A stretch of 64,000 nt of DNA from an uncultured Eubacterium sp. (GCA_934320655.1 CAKRFN010000010.1:1-64000), one strand, 5' to 3'; positions 34,340 through 43,682 are shown, numbered from the stretch's first letter. Notes: a model not told the origin generated them from the sequence alone. Numbers and translations: made by a program.

Positions 34340-35203
34340 ATGTTAGTATCTGCAAAAGAAATGTTAGAGAAAGCAAAAGCCGGACATTATGCAGTCGGTC
34401 AGTTCAACATCAACAACCTTGAGTGGACAAAGGCCGTTCTTTTAACTGCACAGGAGTTAAACTCACCGGTTATCCTTGGTGTATCTGAGGGCGCAGGAAA
34501 GTATATGACCGGATTCAAGACCGTTGCCGCTATGGTAAAGGCAATGGATGAGGAGCTCGGAATCACAGTTCCGGTTGCATTACACTTAGATCACGGTACT
34601 TACGAAGGATGCTACAAGTGTATCAAGGCTGGCTTTACTTCTATCATGTTCGACGGATCACATTATCCGATCGAGGAGAACATTGCAAAGACAACCGAGC
34701 TGGTAAATGTTGCTCATGCAATGGGCATGTCTATCGAGGCTGAGGTAGGATCTATCGGTGGAGAGGAAGACGGTGTTATCGGAATGGGCGAGTGCGCTGA
34801 CCCGAACGAGTGCAAGGCAGTCGCTGATCTGGGTGTCGATATGCTGGCAGCCGGCATCGGAAACATTCATGGAAAATACCCGGACAACTGGGCAGGTCTG
34901 AGCTTTGAGACACTGGATGCCATCCAGCAGAAGACAGGTCTTATGCCGCTCGTACTGCATGGCGGTACAGGTATTCCGGCAGACATGATCAAAAAGGCAA
35001 TTGATCTCGGTGTGTCTAAGATCAATGTAAATACTGAGTGCCAGTTATCCTTTGCAGATGCCACACGTAAATATATCGAGGCTGGTAAGGATCTGGAAGG
35101 CAAGGGATTTGATCCCCGTAAGCTCTTAGCTCCCGGAACAGAGGCTATCAAGGCTACTGTGAAGGAGAAAATGGAGCTCTTCGGATCTGTAGGAAAGGCT
35201 TAA
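34340..35203 (+). CDS. fba: Class II fructose-bisphosphate aldolase
   Basis: Glycolytic zinc enzyme cleaving fructose 1,6-bisphosphate. The start at 34340 follows TGGAGGAAT; longer in-frame starts have no support. The 287-residue protein has LHLDHGTYEGCYKC with the zinc His and catalytic Asp, FDGSHYPIEEN, the zinc ligand Glu of EAEVGSIGGEEDG, the His in IHGKYP, VLHGGTGIP with the third zinc His, and INVNTECQ at the phosphate loop. Codon choice (TTA, GGA, ACT) differs from its neighbours and suits a highly expressed gene. The leader between 34222 and 34339 holds its own promoter-like AT-rich sequence. Confidence 0.97.
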   Translation: MLVSAKEMLEKAKAGHYAVGQFNINNLEWTKAVLLTAQELNSPVILGVSEGAGKYMTGFKTVAAMVKAMDEELGITVPVALHLDHGTYEGCYKCIKAGFTSIMFDGSHYPIEENIAKTTELVNVAHAMGMSIEAEVGSIGGEEDGVIGMGECADPNECKAVADLGVDMLAAGIGNIHGKYPDNWAGLSFETLDAIQQKTGLMPLVLHGGTGIPADMIKKAIDLGVSKINVNTECQLSFADATRKYIEAGKDLEGKGFDPRKLLAPGTEAIKATVKEKMELFGSVGKA

Positions 35204-35277
35204 TAAAATTAAGAATTCAAAAAAACTAAAATTTACTATTGCTTTTTTGTAAAAATAGGAGTATTTTAGTTGGCAGA

Positions 35278-35325
35278 GAAGCGAACGAGGGTGTTCCAAT
35301 AAGAGGTGCACTCCCGTTCGCTTTC
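35278..35325 (+). terminator. Hairpin after fba, possible terminator
   Basis: GAAGCGAACGAGGGTG pairs with CACTCCCGTTCGCTTTC with two or three mismatches around a 15-base loop. No T-run follows directly. It may end the fba transcript or protect its 3-prime end. The remaining sequence up to 35433 holds short GACTG/CAGTC inverted pieces in front of the glutamine synthetase gene. Confidence 0.45.
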
Positions 35326-35433
35326 TGGTTATACAGAAAAGCATAGGTTTTTCCGTATGACCGGAACACAAAAAACTATAAAAGGGAAAGGATAAGTGAC
35401 TATTCAGTCAGGATGGACTGAAGGGTTGCAGGG

Positions 35434-37563
35434 ATGAACGTTATGAGCGAAACGGAAAAATTCAGCGTATCAGAGATCTTTGGTGAAAATGTATTTAACG
35501 ATGCAGTCATGCAGGAGCGTCTTCCGAAAAAGACTTACAAGAGACTGAGAGAGGTCATCGAAGGCGGACACGATCTGGATCTTGCAACTGCGGATGTAGT
35601 GGCACATGAGATGAAGGAATGGGCGATTGAGCAGGGCGCTACACATTATACGCACTGGTTCCAGCCGTTGACCGGAGTGACTGCTGAGAAGCATGATTCA
35701 TTTATTACAGCTCCGATGGAGAACGGTAAAGTGCTCATGAGCTTTTCAGGAAAAGAGCTGATCAAGGGAGAACCGGATGCATCTTCATTCCCCTCCGGTG
35801 GACTGAGAGCTACTTTTGAGGCGAGAGGATATACCGCATGGGATTGTACCTCACCCGCATTTGTCCGTCACGATGCAGCAGGCGCTACACTGTGTATACC
35901 GACCGCATTTTGTTCCTATACAGGAGAGGCACTCGATCAGAAGACACCGTTGCTCCGGTCGATGGAAGCCATTAACGAGCAGTCACTTCGTCTGTTACGG
36001 TTATTCGGCAACACAACCTCCAAGAGAGTAACACCTTCCGTAGGTGCTGAGCAGGAATACTTCATTGTAGACCGTGAGAAATATTTAAAGAGAAAAGACT
36101 TAATCTTTACCGGACGTACCTTATTCGGAGCAATGCCTCCGAAGGGACAGGAGATGGATGACCATTACTTCGGTGCGATCCGCGAGCGCATTGGCGCATA
36201 CATGAAAGATGTCAATAAAGAGCTGTGGAAGCTCGGTGTATCTGCAAAGACACAGCACAACGAGGTAGCTCCGGCACAGCACGAGCTGGCTCCAATCTAT
36301 GCAGAGTGCAACGTAGCGACCGACCACAACCAGTTGATCATGGAGACCTTAAAGAAGGTTGCAGGCCGTCATGGACTACAGTGTCTGTTACATGAGAAGC
36401 CGTTTGCCGGTGTGAATGGTTCCGGAAAGCATAACAACTGGTCGATCACCACAGACGATGGTATCAACCTGTTAGACCCCGGTTCTACACCGCATGAAAA
36501 TATTCAGTTTTTACTCGTACTGACCTGTATTCTGAAGGCAGTTGATGAGCATGCAGATCTGTTACGTGCATCTGCGGCAGACGTTGGAAACGATCACAGA
36601 CTGGGAGCAAACGAGGCACCGCCTGCAATCCTCTCTATTTTCCTCGGAGAGCAGCTTGAGGATGTGCTCACACAGTTGATCAGCACCGGCAGCGCAACAC
36701 ACAGCTTAAAGGGCGAAAAACTCGAGACAGGTGTTAAGACTTTACCTGATTTCATGCGTGATGCGACAGACAGAAACCGTACTTCACCGTTCGCATTTAC
36801 CGGAAATAAGTTTGAGTTCCGTATGGTAGGATCACAGGCTTCCATCGCACAGCCGAACGTTGTATTGAACACGATCGTGGCAGATGCATTTGCTGAGGCA
36901 TGTGATGTACTGGAGAAAGCGGATAACTTTGATGAGGCAGTACATGACCTGATCAAGAAGTATGCGACCGAGCATCAGCGGATCGTATTCAACGGCAACG
37001 GATATTCCGATGAGTGGGTCGTTGAGGCTGAGAAGCGCGGACTGCCGAATATCAAGTCTATGGTTGATGCGATTCCGGCATACGCAACCGACAAGGCTGT
37101 TACATTATTTGAAAAATTCGGCGTATTTACAAAGGTTGAGCTGGAGTCCCGCGTAGAGATCGAGTATGAGACCTATGCAAAGACGATTAACATCGAGGCA
37201 AAGGCGATGATCGATATTGCAAGCAAGCAGATCATCCCTGCCGTAATCAAATACACAACCAATCTGGCGAACTCTATCAACGCTGTCAAGGCAGCAGGTG
37301 CCGTAGATGTGTCTGTACAGACCGAGCTCCTTTCTGAGACTTCTGATTATCTCTCAGAAGTAAAGGTAGCACTTGCCAAGCTGATTGATGTGACCGAGAA
37401 GGGCACAGAACTGGCAGAAGGTGTAGAGCAGGCTACCTACTACAGAGATGTCGTAAAGGCTGCCATGGATGAGCTCCGTGCACCGGTTGACAAGCTGGAG
37501 ATGATCGTAGACAAAGACTTATGGCCGATGCCGTCTTATGGCGATCTGATCTTTGAGGTATAG
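35434..37563 (+). CDS. glnN: Glutamine synthetase type III
   Basis: This large form of glutamine synthetase makes glutamine from glutamate, ammonia and ATP as a dodecamer of about 80-kDa subunits, and is the usual one in Bacteroides and many gut Clostridia. The 709-residue length fits. The signature region FPSGGLRATFEARGYTAWD and the active-site stretch GVNGSGKHNNWSI are present, with RTSPFAFTGNKFEFR marking the substrate site. The start at 35434 has AAGGG 8 bases upstream; the ATG at 35443 with AGGG is an equally plausible start giving 706 residues. The gene stands alone, with a strong terminator after it. No known glutamine-responsive RNA was seen upstream. Confidence 0.95.
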   Translation: MNVMSETEKFSVSEIFGENVFNDAVMQERLPKKTYKRLREVIEGGHDLDLATADVVAHEMKEWAIEQGATHYTHWFQPLTGVTAEKHDSFITAPMENGKVLMSFSGKELIKGEPDASSFPSGGLRATFEARGYTAWDCTSPAFVRHDAAGATLCIPTAFCSYTGEALDQKTPLLRSMEAINEQSLRLLRLFGNTTSKRVTPSVGAEQEYFIVDREKYLKRKDLIFTGRTLFGAMPPKGQEMDDHYFGAIRERIGAYMKDVNKELWKLGVSAKTQHNEVAPAQHELAPIYAECNVATDHNQLIMETLKKVAGRHGLQCLLHEKPFAGVNGSGKHNNWSITTDDGINLLDPGSTPHENIQFLLVLTCILKAVDEHADLLRASAADVGNDHRLGANEAPPAILSIFLGEQLEDVLTQLISTGSATHSLKGEKLETGVKTLPDFMRDATDRNRTSPFAFTGNKFEFRMVGSQASIAQPNVVLNTIVADAFAEACDVLEKADNFDEAVHDLIKKYATEHQRIVFNGNGYSDEWVVEAEKRGLPNIKSMVDAIPAYATDKAVTLFEKFGVFTKVELESRVEIEYETYAKTINIEAKAMIDIASKQIIPAVIKYTTNLANSINAVKAAGAVDVSVQTELLSETSDYLSEVKVALAKLIDVTEKGTELAEGVEQATYYRDVVKAAMDELRAPVDKLEMIVDKDLWPMPSYGDLIFEV

Positions 37564-37628
37564 TACCTCACTTACTAGTTATGGCTAATCGTTAGATTAG
37601 TATTTATCTAATCCCCTTTAGAGTATAG

Positions 37629-37660
37629 GAAAACCCCTGACGAAAGTCGGGGGTTTTTCC
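37629..37660. terminator. Strong terminator with GAAA tetraloop
   Basis: AAAACCCCTGAC (37630-37641) and GTCGGGGGTTTT (37646-37657) pair around a GAAA loop, with a T-run on the right and an A-run on the left. It serves the glutamine synthetase gene and the convergent yigZ gene. Confidence 0.93.
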
Positions 37661-37688
37661 TGTCTGTCCTGTTATTTATTTAAAATAT

Positions 37689-38342
37689 TTAAAAAATCAA
37701 TACTTCGCCATCCAAAATCGCATATTCGACCTCGTCGCTCAGCTCCATCTGCGCCTGACCGCTCGTGCCCTGTGTGATGTCGTTTTGCAGCGCGGCGAGC
37801 TGTTCACTCGGAACCATCGTGTGGATACAGACACCGTCCGTGTATTCGGTATCAAGGATCGTGATACCCGCACCGGCAAGCAGATACTGGATTTTGCCAA
37901 GATTCGTGTAATCGGTGCGGATCATCATTTTTGCACCCTGCTGGCGCGTGATAATCACGGAGTTGGCGAGCCCCTCCTGCACCGACTTCTGATAGGCGCG
38001 GACAAGCCCTCCGGTGCCGAGCAGTGTACCGCCAAAATAGCGCGTCACGACGACTGCCACGTTATGGATGTCCTCGCGCAGCAATACATCCAGCATCGGT
38101 CGTCCGGCTGTGCCGGACGGTTCACCGTCATCATTGCAGCGGGTATTTTCGTGCTTTGCACCGATCGTAAATGCTGTACAGTTGTGTCTGGCATCCCAGT
38201 ATTCCTTTTTCTTCTTATTGAAAAAGGCGATCGCCTCCTCCTCGGAGGACACCGGTTCCACGGATGCGATAAAACGTGATTTTTTTTCTTCGATTTCTCC
38301 AACACCGCCCTGATAGACGGTCTTATAGCCTGCGTTTTTCAT
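37689..38342 (-). CDS. yigZ: YigZ/IMPACT family protein
   Basis: The 217-residue protein matches the YigZ form of the IMPACT family. The N-terminal domain has KKSRFIASVEPV, then HNCTAFTIG, DDGEPSGTAGRPML and VVVTRYFGGTLLGTGGLVRAY, the signature of the family. A C-terminal DUF1949 ferredoxin-like domain starts near residue 140. The eukaryotic relative binds the translation regulator GCN1; the bacterial role is not settled. It stands alone between glutamine synthetase and the penicillin-binding protein gene. Confidence 0.95.
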   Translation of the reverse strand: MKNAGYKTVYQGGVGEIEEKKSRFIASVEPVSSEEEAIAFFNKKKKEYWDARHNCTAFTIGAKHENTRCNDDGEPSGTAGRPMLDVLLREDIHNVAVVVTRYFGGTLLGTGGLVRAYQKSVQEGLANSVIITRQQGAKMMIRTDYTNLGKIQYLLAGAGITILDTEYTDGVCIHTMVPSEQLAALQNDITQGTSGQAQMELSDEVEYAILDGEVLIF

Positions 38343-38429
38343 GCCTACGAGTATAGCATGTTACGCCAAAGTTTACAAGTATAGAAAATAATGGTATACT
38401 GAAGTAATTCGATAATCAGGAGGAAAACT

Positions 38430-41114
38430 ATGAACTATGGAAAAGCGGGGGCAAAAAAGCAGGTCAAAAAGCTCTCTGCCAAGTCTCCCAAGGTTTTACG
38501 AAAGTTCAAAGTGTTATGCTATAAACTCTTGCTCGTGGCGGCATTTGCGTTAGTTGTAGGCGTTGGATTTACCGGCTTCGGTATCTACAAAGGGATCATC
38601 GATTCCTCGCCGACGATCGATGCGATGGATGTCACACCAACGGGATATTTATCTACGGTACTGGACACCGAGGGCAATACGACGGCGACGCTGGTGGCAT
38701 CGGGAGCCAACCGTGTCTACGTCACGATCGACGAGATACCGCTGGATCTGCAGCATGCGTTTGTAGCGATCGAGGATGCGCGTTTTTATGAGCACAACGG
38801 CATTGATATCAAGGGAATCATCCGCGCCGGAGTCAAGGGCATTTTATCCGGCGGACATTTTTCACAGGGTGCGTCTACGATCACCCAGCAGCTATTGAAA
38901 AATAATGTGTTCACGACATGGACGACTGACAAAGGCTTTGCGAAGGTTGTGCGAAAGCTGCAGGAGCAGTATCTGGCGGTTCAGTTGGAAAAAAAGGTGA
39001 ACAACAAGGACTGGATACTGGAGAATTACCTGAATACGGTTAATCTCGGTCAGAATTCCTTAGGTGTACAAGCTGCCGCGATGCGTTATTTTAACAAGGA
39101 TGTGTCAGAACTGACATTATCCGAATGTGCCGTGATCGCGGGCATCACCAAAAGCCCCGAGGGGCTCAACCCGATCAGCCATCCGCAGGCGAATGCCGAG
39201 CGACGGCAGGAAGTCCTCGACAAGATGGAGGAGCAGGGCTATATTACGCTGGAACAGAAGGAGGATGCGCTCGCGGACAAAGTATACAGGCGTATCAAAA
39301 AGGTCAATATTAAAAAGACCGAGGAGAGCAGCCAGATCAATTCGTATTTTGTAGATGAAGTGACAAATCAGGTGCTTGAGGATCTGCAGACGATCAAGGG
39401 TTATACAAAGGCAGAGGCTTACCGCGCGCTCTACAACAGCGGTTTGACGATTCTGTCCACGCAGGATCCGAAGATTCAGAAGATCTGTGATGAGGAAGTC
39501 AATAATATTGAAAACTATCCGACACAGCCGAAGATATCTTTCAGCTACCGGCTGAGTGTCCAGAAGTCGGATGGCAGTATTGCCAACTATGATGAGCATA
39601 CGATGCTGGCATATTATCAGGCTGCAAATAAAGATTATTCGATCAACTTTGCGAGTGAGGAAGACGCTGCCGCAGCGATCGAGGCATATAAGCAGGAGAT
39701 CATGGAGCCGGGCGATACGATTGTCGAAGGCGGCGAGTATGTGAATTATACGCTGCAGCCGCAGGCGGCGCTCACGATCATTGACCAGAGTACCGGAGAG
39801 GTCAAAGCGATCGTAGGTGGGCGCGGTGACAAGGTAGCAAACCGTACACTGAACCGTGCGACGGATTCTACCCGCCAGCCCGGATCGACGTTTAAGGTGC
39901 TGGCAGCATACGCACCGGCACTGGATGGAGCGGGCATGACGCTTGCAACGGTAGAGGACGATGCGCCGTACAGCTATGCAAACGGTACATCGTTGCGCAA
40001 TTATGACGGCCGCTACCGCGGATTTACGAGTTTCCGCACCGCGATCACATACTCGATCAATGTCGTAACTGTCAAATGCCTGACTGACATCGGTGTAGAC
40101 AACGGATTTTCTTATTTGCAGGATTTTGGATTTACGACATTAAAAGACAGCGACCGTGTACAGTCATTGGCACTCGGAGGACTGACCGACGGTGTGACGA
40201 ATCTGGAGCTGACCGCGGCGTATGCCACGATCGCGAACGGCGGTACTTACACCAAACCGCGCTTTTATACAAAGATTCTCGACCATGACGGAAATGTCCT
40301 GATCGATAACACACCGCAGACCAGGAGCGTGCTCAAGGAGACGACCGCATGGCTGCTGACCGACGCGATGAAGGATGTTATTACGACCGGAACCGGTAAG
40401 CTGTGCAATTTTGAGGGGATGACGCTCGCTGGCAAGAGTGGTACGACGACGAAAAACAGAGATGCACTGTTTGCGGGCTTTTCGCCGTATTACAGTTGTG
40501 TGGTATGGGGCGGCTATGATGACAATGCACCGCAGGCGAGCGGAACGACCAGTTATCCGAAGCTGATTTGGAGAGCTGTAATGCAGCGTCTGCATGAGGG
40601 GCTGGAGGACAAAGACTTTGACAAACCGGCAGGAATCATTACCGCACAGGTCTGCAAGAAATCCGGAAAACTGGCAGTTTCGGGGCTGTGTGACCATGAT
40701 CCGCGCGGCTCTCAGGTGACGACTGAATATTTTGCAGCAGGAACAGAGCCGACCGAGTCGTGTGATACACACGTAATGATAACGATCTGTGGAGCATCCG
40801 GCAAACCGGCAGGACCGTACTGCCCGGAGGATCAGCTCAAAAAGACCGCATATATTACCGGCGGTTCGTCAGGCACGGAGGACTCTCCGTATTTGCTGCC
40901 TACAAACCTGAGCACAGGAAAGTGTCCGGTGCATGAAGTTCCGGACATAGAGCCGGTAGACATTACCGGAGACACCGGCAGGGAGGACAAGCCCTTAAAG
41001 CCGGACATTCCTACCATACCGGGCGACGGCGAGGCAGAAGAACCGAGTGATTCGCATACCGGGCTGGACGACGAGGAACAGGTAATCATTGATCCGAGTG
41101 ATATATCGGATTGA
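38430..41114 (+). CDS. Class A penicillin-binding protein (transglycosylase/transpeptidase)
   Basis: This bifunctional enzyme polymerises glycan strands and cross-links their peptides. The 894-residue protein has a basic cytoplasmic tail, one transmembrane helix (about 30-55), a GT51 transglycosylase with catalytic Glu115 in AIEDARFYEHNGID and QGASTITQQLLKN, and a transpeptidase. The transpeptidase has the acylated Ser486 in PGSTFK, the SIN triad motif in ITYSINVVT, and KSGTT. A C-terminal extension of about 150 residues after the transpeptidase includes a Cys-containing segment (VCKKSGKLAVSGLC) and an acidic Pro-rich tail, as in many Clostridial PBP1A-like proteins. The AGGAGG ribosome binding site is optimal. 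It is a single-gene unit with a strong terminator. Confidence 0.96.
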   Translation: MNYGKAGAKKQVKKLSAKSPKVLRKFKVLCYKLLLVAAFALVVGVGFTGFGIYKGIIDSSPTIDAMDVTPTGYLSTVLDTEGNTTATLVASGANRVYVTIDEIPLDLQHAFVAIEDARFYEHNGIDIKGIIRAGVKGILSGGHFSQGASTITQQLLKNNVFTTWTTDKGFAKVVRKLQEQYLAVQLEKKVNNKDWILENYLNTVNLGQNSLGVQAAAMRYFNKDVSELTLSECAVIAGITKSPEGLNPISHPQANAERRQEVLDKMEEQGYITLEQKEDALADKVYRRIKKVNIKKTEESSQINSYFVDEVTNQVLEDLQTIKGYTKAEAYRALYNSGLTILSTQDPKIQKICDEEVNNIENYPTQPKISFSYRLSVQKSDGSIANYDEHTMLAYYQAANKDYSINFASEEDAAAAIEAYKQEIMEPGDTIVEGGEYVNYTLQPQAALTIIDQSTGEVKAIVGGRGDKVANRTLNRATDSTRQPGSTFKVLAAYAPALDGAGMTLATVEDDAPYSYANGTSLRNYDGRYRGFTSFRTAITYSINVVTVKCLTDIGVDNGFSYLQDFGFTTLKDSDRVQSLALGGLTDGVTNLELTAAYATIANGGTYTKPRFYTKILDHDGNVLIDNTPQTRSVLKETTAWLLTDAMKDVITTGTGKLCNFEGMTLAGKSGTTTKNRDALFAGFSPYYSCVVWGGYDDNAPQASGTTSYPKLIWRAVMQRLHEGLEDKDFDKPAGIITAQVCKKSGKLAVSGLCDHDPRGSQVTTEYFAAGTEPTESCDTHVMITICGASGKPAGPYCPEDQLKKTAYITGGSSGTEDSPYLLPTNLSTGKCPVHEVPDIEPVDITGDTGREDKPLKPDIPTIPGDGEAEEPSDSHTGLDDEEQVIIDPSDISD

Positions 41115-41122
41115 TAATTAGA

Positions 41123-41159
41123 AAAGAATGCGTGAAGCTGATGGCTTCACGCATTCTTT
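41123..41159 (+). terminator. Terminator after the penicillin-binding protein gene
   Basis: A perfect 16-bp stem (AAAGAATGCGTGAAGC with its complement) encloses the loop TGATG and ends in TTCTTTATTT. Confidence 0.9.
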
Positions 41160-41160
41160 A

Positions 41161-41212
41161 TTTCCGCAATAAATCAAATATAATTGATATATTGCGGAAA
41201 AACGCGTATAAT
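41161..41212 (+). promoter_or_regulatory. Promoter inside a 40-bp palindrome upstream of the HTH-AAA-nuclease gene
   Basis: TTTCCGCAATAAATCAA (41161-41177) and TTGATATATTGCGGAAA (41184-41200) are inverted repeats with 16 of 17 positions matching, around ATATAA. The -35 TTGATA (41184-41189) lies in the right arm; 17 bases on is TATAAT (41207-41212). The geometry suits a repressor that covers the promoter. Confidence 0.72.
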
Positions 41213-41265
41213 ATGCGGTAATAAGTCTTGTAGTTATAGCGAAATCATGATAGGAGAAGACAAGA

Positions 41266-43128
41266 ATGAAAACTTGTAAACAATTAGCGTCGGAGTGGGG
41301 GCTTTCAGAGCGCACAATCAATGATTTATGTAAAAAGGGCAGGATCGAAGGGGCTGTCAAGGTAGGGCGAAGCTGGCAGATTCCGGATCATGCACAAAAG
41401 CCTGCGGATGGTAGAGTTTCTTCCGGAAGATATATAAAATCAAAAGCAGGCAGTGGACGTCGGTCTCTTCCGGTAGGTATTTCGGATTATGTGCGTGCAC
41501 AGTCAGAATATTATTATGTTGATAAGACACTGCTGATTAAAGAATTTTTGGATCAGAAGCCACTGGTGTCGCTGTTTACGAGACCGAGGCGTTTTGGAAA
41601 AACTTTGAATATGGATATGCTCAGAGTTTTTTTTGAAATATCAAAAGAAGATACCGGCAAATATTTTATTGATAAGAATATATGGAAATGTGGCGAAGAA
41701 TACCGTGCTCATCAAGGGAAATATCCGGTGATCTTTCTCACATTTAAGGATGTAAAATTTGACTCGTGGCATGCAACGTTAGATAAGATCCATAGTCTTT
41801 TGCAGGAAGAATATGGAAGGCATCGGGAACTTTTGGAAAGCGACCAAATTGCAAATTATGAGAAAGAATATTTTAGAAAAATCATGAATGGAATGCCGTA
41901 TGAGGTGGATCTGACTTCTGCACTGGAGAGATTGTCTAAGATGTTGAACGTGTATTACGGCAAGGCACCGATCATTATTATTGATGAATATGATACGCCG
42001 ATTCAGGAGGGATATTCAAAGGATTTTTATGATGAAATTATCGGATTTATGAGAAATTTTTTTTCGGGAGCATTTAAGGATAACAAGAATCTCTCATATG
42101 GCTTTCTTACAGGCATTCTTAGAATTGCGCAGGAAAGTATTTTTAGCGGTCTCAACAATCTGACCGTAAATTCTGTCATGGATGCAGAATATGATGAATA
42201 TTTTGGCTTCACGGAGGCGGAAGTTCACCAGATGCTGGAATATTACGGTATAGTGGAAAAAGAGCCGGAGTTGAAAGTCTGGTATGATGGGTATCTGTTT
42301 GGAAATACTGAGATATATAATCCGTGGTCGGTAATCAATTATATTTCCAGGGGCTGCATTCCGCAGGCATACTGGGTGAACACTGGTCGAAATGAGATTC
42401 TTGAGGATGTTTTGAAGATTGCAACAGATGATATTACGGAAAGATTATTTGCACTGTTACAGGGAGAGCCGGTAATTGCGAAGATTGACCAGACAATTAT
42501 TTATAGGGTTCTTTCCAAAGAACCGGCGAACATATATAGTTTATTATTAGTCGCCGGCTATTTGAAAACACTGCAGAAAGAATTACAGGCAGATGGTTCG
42601 TATTTATGTGAAGTAGCTATACCCAACAGAGAGATTGCGGCGGTTTATAAGAGTGAAATATTATCGCATTTGATGCAGATAGGCGCGATTACGACTACGA
42701 CTGCAAATAAAATAGCGGAGAGTCTCTATACGAATGACAGAAAAAAACTACAGAATGCTATTACAGAGTATATGAATCGGACAATCAGCTTTTACGATGC
42801 CGGTTCAGAAGCCTTTTATCATGGGTTGGTTCTGGGGTTGATTGCATTGATGGATAATCAGTATACAATAAAATCCAACAGAGAATCCGGAGATGGACGG
42901 TATGATATTTGTTTGTTTCCTAAGGAGACAAAATATCCGGGAATCGTTATAGAATTAAAGTGGAAAAGAGATCTGGATGCAAAAGATTTGGAAATTTTAG
43001 CGGAAAAGGCGCTCATGCAGATCGATAGAAACAGATACGATTCGGATATGAACCATGAAGGCATCAAAGACATTCTGAAACTGGGTATTGCATTTTCAGG
43101 AAAGAATGTGAGAGTGAGAACAAAGTAA
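41266..43128 (+). CDS. HTH + AAA-ATPase-like + PD-(D/E)XK nuclease-like protein
   Basis: The 620-residue protein has three parts. Residues 1-50 form a MerR/excisionase-like helix-turn-helix (CKQLASEWGLSERTINDLCK, then GRIEGAVKVGRSWQIP). Residues about 65-330 match the AAA-ATPase-like family PF09820 (SRSLPVGISDYVRA-type start, SLFTRPRRFGKTLNMDMLR as P-loop, IIIIDEYDTPI as Walker B). The C-terminus (about 510-600) matches the PD-(D/E)XK-like family PF08011 (SGDGRYDICLF and GIVIELKWKRD). Most members lack the helix-turn-helix and begin at the ATPase. Function is unknown; the family is greatly expanded in Bacteroides and Clostridia. The gene is richer in A+T than its neighbours, as expected of an acquired gene. 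Its own promoter lies in a 40-bp palindrome that its helix-turn-helix could bind (inference). AGGAG precedes the start. Confidence 0.82.
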   Translation: MKTCKQLASEWGLSERTINDLCKKGRIEGAVKVGRSWQIPDHAQKPADGRVSSGRYIKSKAGSGRRSLPVGISDYVRAQSEYYYVDKTLLIKEFLDQKPLVSLFTRPRRFGKTLNMDMLRVFFEISKEDTGKYFIDKNIWKCGEEYRAHQGKYPVIFLTFKDVKFDSWHATLDKIHSLLQEEYGRHRELLESDQIANYEKEYFRKIMNGMPYEVDLTSALERLSKMLNVYYGKAPIIIIDEYDTPIQEGYSKDFYDEIIGFMRNFFSGAFKDNKNLSYGFLTGILRIAQESIFSGLNNLTVNSVMDAEYDEYFGFTEAEVHQMLEYYGIVEKEPELKVWYDGYLFGNTEIYNPWSVINYISRGCIPQAYWVNTGRNEILEDVLKIATDDITERLFALLQGEPVIAKIDQTIIYRVLSKEPANIYSLLLVAGYLKTLQKELQADGSYLCEVAIPNREIAAVYKSEILSHLMQIGAITTTTANKIAESLYTNDRKKLQNAITEYMNRTISFYDAGSEAFYHGLVLGLIALMDNQYTIKSNRESGDGRYDICLFPKETKYPGIVIELKWKRDLDAKDLEILAEKALMQIDRNRYDSDMNHEGIKDILKLGIAFSGKNVRVRTK

Positions 43129-43134
43129 AAGAAA

Positions 43135-43188
43135 ACCACCGGACATGACACTGTGAATGTATCACAGAGCATGTCAGGTGGTCTTTTT
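43135..43188 (+). terminator. Terminator after the HTH-AAA-nuclease gene
   Basis: ACCACC, GACATG and CTGTG on the left pair with CACAG, CATGTC and GGTGGT on the right, followed by CTTTTTTG. The 3-prime end of the convergent XRE gene overlaps it. Confidence 0.87.
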
Positions 43189-43587
43189 TGTATTCGTTTT
43201 TTTAAAGGCGTGATCATTGTCATCTGTGGATTGGGAATGATCACGGAGCTTGCTGTACATGTTGAGGTATTCTGTCAATAGAGCGATCTCTTGTGTATCA
43301 TGCGAACGAAAGATTTCTATCATAGACGGAGGAAAATTGAGCTGTGGGTCATCCGTAGGCAAGCCACGTACCAGATAGTCCAGAGAAACATCAAAGATTT
43401 CACAGATGTCCAGCAGGCGTTCCAGCGAAAACATCGAAACACCGCGTTCGCATTCGCTTAAATGTTTCACGGATACATCCAGTTCGCCGCATAACTCTAA
43501 CTGTCCCATACCGTGAGCTTTTCGCAGACCGGCGATCCGCTTTCCAATCGCGGTCTGTAGATCAATCGAAGAAATTGTCATTTTCAC
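43174..43587 (-). CDS. XRE family transcriptional regulator
   Basis: The GTG start at 43587 is preferred since TAGGAGG lies 9 bases upstream. The 137-residue protein has a Cro/CI-type helix-turn-helix at residues 12-70 (IGKRIAGLRKAHGMGQLELC, then LDVSVKHLSECERG and ISLDYLVRG-like end). A short C-terminal helical part follows, with a hydrophilic Lys/Asp tail. It is divergent from the large secreted protein at 43750. Two copies of the same 12- to 13-base motif overlap the promoter of that gene (43640-43675), making it the natural candidate repressor of both genes. It could instead respond to cell density or growth phase; no ligand domain is seen. Confidence 0.85.
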   Translation of the reverse strand: MKMTISSIDLQTAIGKRIAGLRKAHGMGQLELCGELDVSVKHLSECERGVSMFSLERLLDICEIFDVSLDYLVRGLPTDDPQLNFPPSMIEIFRSHDTQEIALLTEYLNMYSKLRDHSQSTDDNDHAFKKTNTKKTT

Positions 43588-43639
43588 GAAAAGTACCTCC
43601 TACATATTCTTATCATAAAAGTCTGAATTTACACAATCT

Positions 43640-43682
43640 AAACCTGATGGGTATTACATTATAAACCTAATGGGTTTATAAT
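43640..43682 (+). promoter_or_regulatory. Promoter with two operator-like sites
   Basis: AAACCTGATGGGT (43640-43652) and AAACCTAATGGGT (43663-43675) differ at one base and are 23 bases apart, about two helix turns. The second is part of the palindrome ATAAACC-TAATG-GGTTTAT. TTACAT (43654-43659) and TATAAT (43677-43682), 17 bases apart, form the promoter of the secreted protein gene; the second site covers the spacer. The divergent XRE protein is the likely binder. Confidence 0.72.
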
